The notes under the pieces are model-generated. The model saw nothing but the letters and a program-made list of their open reading frames with translations. It was not told the DNA's origin and made no database searches. From a virus, in IMG/VR virus record IMGVR_UViG_3300028275_000015, positions 20,128-84,127 of that record: DNA of 64,000 nt; one strand, 5' to 3'. Below are positions 58,551 through 64,000 of this stretch, in pieces (within the stretch, counting starts at the first letter, position 1; each line of letters opens with the position of its first letter). The position numbers were made by a program, and so were the translations under genes.

Positions 58551-61500
58551 ATGGCTTTAACTTCCCCAGGCGTACAGGTTTCCGTAATTGACGAAAGTTT
58601 TTACACACCTGCTGAACCCGGTACACGCCCACTGTTTATTGTTGCTTCGGCACAGGACAAAACTAACGGTGCTGGTACAGGTACAGCATCAGGTACACTA
58701 GCCGCTAACGCCGGCAAGGTTTATTTAATTACAAGTCAACGTGATTTAGTTGACACATTTGGCGACCCAACATTCCGTGTTGACGCTAACAACAATCCAA
58801 TACATGCGGGTGAGTTGAACGAATACGGCCTACAAGCCGCTTACAGTTATTTAGGTGTAAGTAATAGTGCATTCGTTGTTCGCGCTGACTTAGACTTGGA
58901 AAAACTAGTGGCAAGCGCAGACGCTCCAGGCGGTGCACCAGCAGATGGTACATTCTGGTTAGACAGCGATGCAACTACATATGGTATTTTTGAATGGAAC
59001 GGTGCTGCCGCTACTTCAACAGGCGGACAGAGTTTTACTAACAAAGTTCCAACAATCGTTACAACTGGTACTCCAGCAAACAGCGTTGGTGCAGTTGGTA
59101 CATACGCAATTTCATACAATGCTGACAACACATCAACTGGCCACTTGGTAAAAGTTTATTACAAGAGCCAATTTGAAGATGATGGTTCAGTTGGTACAGC
59201 AACATGGGTACAGATTGGTTCTAGCGCATGGGCAACAGCTCATCCTGTGGTAACTCCAACTGCTACTGTTAGTGCCGCACCATATACTTCAGGCGCTATG
59301 ACTATTGTAGTAAACGGCGTAACACCTGGATCATCTGTGCCATTCTCGGGCGGAACAGCCACAGAAGTAGCAACAGCATTAGATGGACAAGTTCCAGGAG
59401 TAGGTGCTCGTGTTGTGAATGGTCAAGTGCATTTATTTGCAACTACAAACGATGTTAACAGTATCGAAGTTACCAGCGCAAGTACAAACATTTCTCAACT
59501 AGGTATTGTTGCTGGAACATATTATGCTCCAGATTTCAAGATTAGTCCGCATACAGACGTTCCATTATGGAAGCGTAATAAGAGCGGAAACATTGCTCGT
59601 CCTACAGGTTCTGTATGGATGAAGACAACTGAACCTAACTTAGGTGCTCGTTGGAGAGTTAAGATTTACAACGGTACTACACAGTTATGGGACGAAGCCA
59701 GTGCTCCGTTGTATGCTACTAACCAAGCGGCAAACTACGGTATTGACCCAACTAAGGGCGGTATTGGTATTCCTGTTAATTCTGTGTATGTACAATACAA
59801 TTACGATGAATTTGCACAGCCTTTAGCAGAATTCCGTGTAATGCGTAGAGCACGTAGCGGTTCAACAGTAGTTAATACAGTTCAAATTGGTTTAACAACA
59901 TTAACTTCTGGACAAGATTATGCTATTAGCCTTGGTGCTGGACAAGCAGGTAGTGCTACACTAGCGCAAGGTGTTGTAACATTTACTGCATCAGGTGTGG
60001 CCGCAACAACAGCCGCAAACATCGCAGCCGCAATTAATAGTGCTAACATTGGTGCTATTGAAGCCAGCGTAACCTCAGACAACCGTGTTAAGATTGAAAA
60101 CACAGTTGGTGGCGATATTCGTTTTGCTGACGTTGGCGACAGCGCAACAGGTGCTTCAGCAGTTGGTAGACTAGGATTTATCAGCGAGAACACTAACGTT
60201 TATATTCTAGGCGAATCTGATGCAACATACGAGTATGTTGCTTCTAACTGGATTCCACGTACATTTGCTGGCACAACACAAAGTTATTTCATTGACACAG
60301 CCGCTCCAACTACACTAGTTGCAGACGGCGAACTATGGTATAGTTCAGTTGTTGATGAAGTGGATATTATGGTACACGATGGTAGTACTTGGGTAGGTTA
60401 TGGAAAGGCCGTTGGCGGTTATCCAAACACAGACCCAGCAGGTCCTATTGTAAGTGCTTCTGAACCAACAATGTTCGCAGATGGCACTACAGAAATCAAT
60501 GCAGAAGCAGATGGACAACTTTGGATCGACACCAGCGACATTGAAAACTATCCAGTAATCAAACGTTGGAACGGTGATACATTGAAGTGGGTAACATTAG
60601 ACACATCAGATCAAACAACAGAAAACGGCGTATTATTTGCCGATGCACGTTGGGCAACTAGCGGTGGCGAAATGAACCCTAGCACAATCGCAGACTTATG
60701 GAATAGCGATTTCCTAGACTTCGATGCTCCAGATCCTGCACTATATCCACGTGGTATGATTCTATTCAACCTACGTCGCAGTGGCTTCAACGTTAAGCGT
60801 TTCAAGCGCAATTATGTTGACCTACAAGCAGACAACGGACGTATGGGCGATGTATCAATGGAAGCCTACTATCCACATCGTTGGGTTACTGAATCTGGTA
60901 ACCAAGCAGATGGTAGCGGTTCATTTGGACGTCATGCACAGCGTAAGGTTATTATCCAAGCATTACAAGCATTGGTAAACAGCAACGAAGATATCCGCGA
61001 TACAGAAGTTCGTTCATTCAACTTAATGGCTTGCCCAGGATATCCAGAGCTAATTGGCGAAATGGTTTCATTGAACTATGACAGAGGTTTAACAACTTTT
61101 GTTGTAGGCGATACTCCTCCACGCTTAACTCCAGATGCTACAACAATTAACGACTGGGGTAACAACGTTGCTCTAAGTCTACAAGACGATGATAACGGAC
61201 TTGTAAGTTACGATGAATACTTAGGTGTGTTCTATCCATGGGGCTTTACAAGTGACAATGCAGGACGCGATATTGCTGTTCCTCCAAGTCACATGATTTG
61301 CCGTATGATTGCACTAAGTGACCAAGTAAGTTATCCATGGTTTGCACCAGCAGGAACACGTCGTGGCGGCATTACTAACGCAACAGCAGTTGGTTATGTA
61401 ACAGCAGAAGGCGAGTTCCAATCAGTTGCTCTAAATGAAGGACAACGTGATACATTGTATAACGTAAAAGTTAACCCAATCACATTCTTCACTGGAGCAG

Positions 61501-61868
61501 GTTTAGTAAACTTTGGACAGAAGACTCGTGCAAGAAACGCTTCTGCCCTAGATAGAATCAACGTAGCACGTTTGGTAATTTACCTACGTAGCCAGTTGAA
61601 CAAACTTGCTAAACCATACATCTTCGAACCTAATGACAAGATCACTAGGGACGAAATCAAGCAACAGGTTGAAAGTCTGTTGTTAGAGTTAGTCGGACAA
61701 CGTGCTCTATACGACTTCTTAGTTGTTTGTGACGAAAGTAACAATACACCTAACAGAATCGATAGAAACGAATTGTATGTAGACATTGCTATTGAACCAG
61801 TTAAGGCTGTGGAATTCATTTACATTCCAGTACGCTTGAAGAATACTGGCGAGATTGCAGGGCTATAA
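58551..61868 (+). CDS. gp18: Contractile tail sheath protein, gp18-like (1105 aa)
   Basis: The N-terminus TSPGVQVSVIDESFYTPAEP is the classical sheath start, followed by GTRPLFIVASAQDKTN and ITSQRDLVDTFGDPTF. The C-terminal third has the conserved core: LMACPGYPELIGEMVSLNYD, WGFTSDNAGRDIAVPPSHM, RARNASALDRINVARLVIYL and LLLELVGQRALYDFLVVCDE. T4 gp18 has 659 residues; the surplus lies in the middle (about 150-750), the surface-exposed part in T4 sheath, with LWYSSVVDEVDIMVHDGSTW and LWIDTSDIENYPVIKRWNGD. It is followed directly by the tube gene. Confidence 0.92.
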   Translation: MALTSPGVQVSVIDESFYTPAEPGTRPLFIVASAQDKTNGAGTGTASGTLAANAGKVYLITSQRDLVDTFGDPTFRVDANNNPIHAGELNEYGLQAAYSYLGVSNSAFVVRADLDLEKLVASADAPGGAPADGTFWLDSDATTYGIFEWNGAAATSTGGQSFTNKVPTIVTTGTPANSVGAVGTYAISYNADNTSTGHLVKVYYKSQFEDDGSVGTATWVQIGSSAWATAHPVVTPTATVSAAPYTSGAMTIVVNGVTPGSSVPFSGGTATEVATALDGQVPGVGARVVNGQVHLFATTNDVNSIEVTSASTNISQLGIVAGTYYAPDFKISPHTDVPLWKRNKSGNIARPTGSVWMKTTEPNLGARWRVKIYNGTTQLWDEASAPLYATNQAANYGIDPTKGGIGIPVNSVYVQYNYDEFAQPLAEFRVMRRARSGSTVVNTVQIGLTTLTSGQDYAISLGAGQAGSATLAQGVVTFTASGVAATTAANIAAAINSANIGAIEASVTSDNRVKIENTVGGDIRFADVGDSATGASAVGRLGFISENTNVYILGESDATYEYVASNWIPRTFAGTTQSYFIDTAAPTTLVADGELWYSSVVDEVDIMVHDGSTWVGYGKAVGGYPNTDPAGPIVSASEPTMFADGTTEINAEADGQLWIDTSDIENYPVIKRWNGDTLKWVTLDTSDQTTENGVLFADARWATSGGEMNPSTIADLWNSDFLDFDAPDPALYPRGMILFNLRRSGFNVKRFKRNYVDLQADNGRMGDVSMEAYYPHRWVTESGNQADGSGSFGRHAQRKVIIQALQALVNSNEDIRDTEVRSFNLMACPGYPELIGEMVSLNYDRGLTTFVVGDTPPRLTPDATTINDWGNNVALSLQDDDNGLVSYDEYLGVFYPWGFTSDNAGRDIAVPPSHMICRMIALSDQVSYPWFAPAGTRRGGITNATAVGYVTAEGEFQSVALNEGQRDTLYNVKVNPITFFTGAGLVNFGQKTRARNASALDRINVARLVIYLRSQLNKLAKPYIFEPNDKITRDEIKQQVESLLLELVGQRALYDFLVVCDESNNTPNRIDRNELYVDIAIEPVKAVEFIYIPVRLKNTGEIAGL

Positions 61869-61874
61869 GGCTAA

Positions 61875-61882
61875 GATAAATA
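61875..61882 (+). promoter_or_regulatory. Late-type promoter GATAAATA for the tail tube gene
   Basis: GATAAATA lies in the 34-nt gap between sheath and tube genes, 20 nt before the ATG at 61903, with AGGAG at 61888-61892. Confidence 0.65.
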
Positions 61883-61902
61883 ATTACAGGAGATTATAGA
61901 GA

Positions 61903-62523
61903 ATGTCTATTTCAACACTAAGCAGATTATCGGTGCCCTTAGCCAGTGACCAGTCAGCAAGCTCTCAAGGCTTGTTGATGCCTAAACTGTCTTACAGATT
62001 CAGAATTTCATTTGAGAATTTTGGGGTATCAACACCAACAACAAACTTAACCAAGCAAGTTGTTGAAGCAAAACGTCCAGAAGTAACATTTGATTCTGTA
62101 GAATTACCAGTGTACAACAGCCGTGTTTACATGGCTGGTAAACACAAGTGGAACCCAATCACATGCAAATTGCGTGACGATGCCACAGGTGAAGTGCAAA
62201 AGTTAGTCGGTGAGCAACTACAGAAACAATTTGACTTTTTTGAACAAAGTTCGGCAGCATCTGGTATTGACTATAAGTTTACTACTAGATTAGAAATGTT
62301 GGACGGTGGTAACGGTGCTAACGTTCCTACAGTTTTAGAAACTTGGGAAATTTATGGATGCTTCTTAACAACAGCATCTTATGGTACTGTAAACTACGGT
62401 AGTAACGACGCAGTAACTATTGATTTAACTATTCAGTACGATAACGCAATCCAGAGCCCACAAGGCACTGGCGTTGGTACAGCAGTAGGAAGAGCTCTAG
62501 GAACTCTCGCTACAGGTGGATAA
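61903..62523 (+). CDS. gp19: Tail tube protein, gp19-like (206 aa)
   Basis: Forms the inner tube through which DNA passes. The sequence has MPKLSYRFRISFENFG, the conserved KQVVEAKRPEVTFDSVELPV with YNSRVYMAGKHKWNPITCKL, and a C-terminal ETWEIYGCFLTTASYG ... NYGSNDAVTIDLTIQYDNA. This is the gp19 layout, although at 206 aa it is slightly longer than T4 gp19. Its place right after the sheath gene agrees with T4 gene order. A strong terminator follows. Confidence 0.9.
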   Translation: MSISTLSRLSVPLASDQSASSQGLLMPKLSYRFRISFENFGVSTPTTNLTKQVVEAKRPEVTFDSVELPVYNSRVYMAGKHKWNPITCKLRDDATGEVQKLVGEQLQKQFDFFEQSSAASGIDYKFTTRLEMLDGGNGANVPTVLETWEIYGCFLTTASYGTVNYGSNDAVTIDLTIQYDNAIQSPQGTGVGTAVGRALGTLATGG

Positions 62524-62542
62524 TTAGTTCCGGGAGCAATAT

Positions 62543-62567
62543 AAAAGGACACTTCGGTGTCCTTTTT
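62543..62567 (+). terminator. Rho-independent terminator after the tube gene
   Basis: AAAAGGACAC (62543-62552), loop TTCG, then GTGTCCTTTTT (62557-62567) form a GC-containing stem with a stable UUCG tetraloop and a U-tract. It should separate tube from downstream transcription. Confidence 0.9.
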
Positions 62568-62593
62568 CTTTATCTGCACACTTTTTCTTAGCC

Positions 62594-62601
62594 GATAAAT
62601 A
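62594..62601 (+). promoter_or_regulatory. Late-type promoter GATAAATA directly before the 463-aa gene
   Basis: GATAAATA ends 5 nt before the ATG at 62607 and follows a strong terminator. No Shine-Dalgarno fits in between, so a leaderless or nearly leaderless late mRNA is predicted. Confidence 0.65.
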
Positions 62602-62606
62602 ATTAT

Positions 62607-63998
62607 ATGGCAAACATACTCAACGGATTTTTAAACAACGTAGGACAAGGACTAGGTAACCCTAAAGGTACGCTAGGCGATTTCCAACACGCGGCAAGAC
62701 TTTATAATAGTCAGGCTATGCGACTTGCTCCCAAAGGCAAGTGGATGTATCACGTGGTATTCAACATTAATCCACGTGCTTTAGGATCAGCAAAATTTGA
62801 TATTCAGAAACACGGTACTGCTATCAATATGTTGGTTAAGTCTATTGATCTTCCTAAGTTTAGAGCTCAGGTTGAAAAGCCAATACAATATAACAGAAAA
62901 AGACAAATCCATACTAAGTTAGAATATGATCCAATTAGCGTTGGATTTCATGATGACAACTTTGGCCTAACAACAAACCTATGGGCTATGTATTATGGTT
63001 ATTATTTTGCAGACAGTAAACATGGCGGTAGTGCAGGATCATCTGCCGCAGGATCATTATTGTCTGGTGTAGGAAATTTAATAGCAGGCTTTATACCTGG
63101 AAGCAATGGACTACTAGGCGCAGTTAAAGGATTCCTAGGTAGCTCAGATGCAGGTGTGCCTGCCGCTTATCAGCGTAATAGTTACAAAGGCTCCGCACTA
63201 AACACATATCGTTATGGCCTAGATAATGGTAGCGGTGCTCCTTTCTTTAGTAGCATTCAAATATTCCAATTAGCAAGACATCAGTATCAGAGTTATACAT
63301 TAATTAATCCAGTAATTACAAGTTGGAGTCATGACAGTCTTGCTACCAGCAGTACAGAAGCATCTGGTAACACCATGCAGGTTGCCTATGAAGCAGTTAT
63401 ATATGGTGCCGGCGCAGTTAGTCGTGGCAATCCAAAAGGATTTGCTACAGAGTTTTATGATAATCAGCCTAGCCCATTAGGATTATTAGGCGGCGGTGTA
63501 ACTAGTTTGTTTGGTCAAGGCGGCGTACTTGGTGGCATCGGTGATATCCTTAGTGATCTCGGACCGGGCGGTAATGGATTTACACTGGGTACACTAATTA
63601 AAGGCATTAACGTTTATAACAATGCTAAGAAACTGACTAAAGAAGGACTACGCCAAGAAGGATTTAATATTTTTAAATCTGCATTGGGAGCCAGTACCGG
63701 CATTGATGTAAGTGGAGTAGCCAACGTATTATTTCCTAAACAAACAGGTAATGGGCAAACAATAGGAACACCAGCCACTGCTCCTAAAGAAACAGCAAAA
63801 ACAAACACACCGGATCAGCGAGCCGCGGCCCTGGCTAATAATCCTGGAGCAAAAACTGCTCTAGTAGATTTAGCAATTAAATCTGGAGTTGTTCCAGCAG
63901 GTGCTAATGCCGCAGCCGCTGTAGATTCATTAGTTAACTCTGGAAGAAATGTTAAACTAAATGGTCTAGCAGATAAAGTAATATCAACAGCAGGATAA
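62607..63998 (+). CDS. Second tube-like protein with hydrophobic Gly-rich inserts (463 aa)
   Basis: Residues about 45-135 resemble the tube fold of gp19/gp54-type proteins: GKWMYHVVFNINP, MLVKSIDLPKFRAQVEKPIQ, YNRKRQIHTKLEYDPISVGF and HDDNFGLTTNLWAMYYGYYF. T4 gp54, which starts the tube on the baseplate, has a comparable MPENRLGYEMDK ... REYDPLVISFRMD. Two Gly/Ala/Leu-rich inserts (about 141-182 and 290-325) are unusual and look membrane-like. The C-terminus is Ala-rich. It could be a baseplate-tube junction or tube-terminating protein; the exact T4 counterpart is not certain. It stops at 63998, just inside the window. Confidence 0.55.
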   Translation: MANILNGFLNNVGQGLGNPKGTLGDFQHAARLYNSQAMRLAPKGKWMYHVVFNINPRALGSAKFDIQKHGTAINMLVKSIDLPKFRAQVEKPIQYNRKRQIHTKLEYDPISVGFHDDNFGLTTNLWAMYYGYYFADSKHGGSAGSSAAGSLLSGVGNLIAGFIPGSNGLLGAVKGFLGSSDAGVPAAYQRNSYKGSALNTYRYGLDNGSGAPFFSSIQIFQLARHQYQSYTLINPVITSWSHDSLATSSTEASGNTMQVAYEAVIYGAGAVSRGNPKGFATEFYDNQPSPLGLLGGGVTSLFGQGGVLGGIGDILSDLGPGGNGFTLGTLIKGINVYNNAKKLTKEGLRQEGFNIFKSALGASTGIDVSGVANVLFPKQTGNGQTIGTPATAPKETAKTNTPDQRAAALANNPGAKTALVDLAIKSGVVPAGANAAAAVDSLVNSGRNVKLNGLADKVISTAG

Positions 63999-64000
63999 CT

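Overview
The window is about 64 kb of a T4-like (contractile-tailed) bacteriophage genome, roughly 40% GC by eye, with almost no intergenic space. Homologues of T4 gp13 (neck), gp14 (neck), gp15 (tail completion/sheath stabiliser), gp18 (tail sheath), gp19 (tail tube) and gp1 (dNMP kinase) are recognisable. Repeated octamers of the form CTAAATA / GATAAATA / TATAAATA sit in front of structural genes and match the T4-type late promoter. The style of the fibre genes (very long, modular, with CBM-like, LamG-like, beta-helix and propeller-like modules) is that of aquatic T4-like phages such as cyanophages and pelagiphages. The host cannot be named from this window. No tRNA, CRISPR, integrase or insertion sequence was seen.

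Layout: (1) 1-29.7 kb, + strand: a fibre/adhesin block with a 1404-aa beta-helix/LamG protein, two conserved small virion proteins, two giant proteins (2670 and 3835 aa), two small proteins, three tandem glycine-rich adhesins and a fibre-accessory protein. (2) 29.7-45.4 kb, - strand: a tightly overlapping enzyme island with four flavin-dependent (tryptophan-type) halogenases in tandem, ten predicted 2OG-Fe(II) oxygenases, one DUF6445-like oxygenase-fold protein, a DUF6065-like protein and a possible relative, a Cys-rich small protein, an SGNH-hydrolase-like protein and a Nudix hydrolase. (3) 45.4-48.5 kb, - strand: gp15 and gp14, in the same operon direction as the island. (4) 48.5-55.2 kb, + strand: a short virion protein, a 1901-aa fibre and a LamG-like protein. 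(5) 55.2-58.4 kb: a QueC-like PP-loop protein and a Rossmann-like protein (-), gp13, a conserved hypothetical and gp1 (+), and a zinc-finger HNH-like gene (-) that overlaps gp1 tail to tail. (6) 58.5-64 kb, +: gp18, gp19 and a second tube-like protein.

How it may work together: the structural genes build neck, sheath, tube and an unusually elaborate adhesion apparatus. The enzyme island lies between the fibre block and gp14/gp15. It is read in the same direction as gp14/gp15 and carries late-type promoter motifs at 48483-48490 and 40741-40747. It is therefore probably expressed with the virion proteins rather than early. The most interesting reading is that the phage encodes a late halogenation/hydroxylation system, acting on its own virion proteins (the giant fibres next door are candidates), on host surface molecules, or on a small metabolite. 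Viral flavin-dependent halogenases are known (VirX1 from a cyanophage), but four in tandem beside about ten oxygenases is a striking array. The substrate is not visible from sequence.
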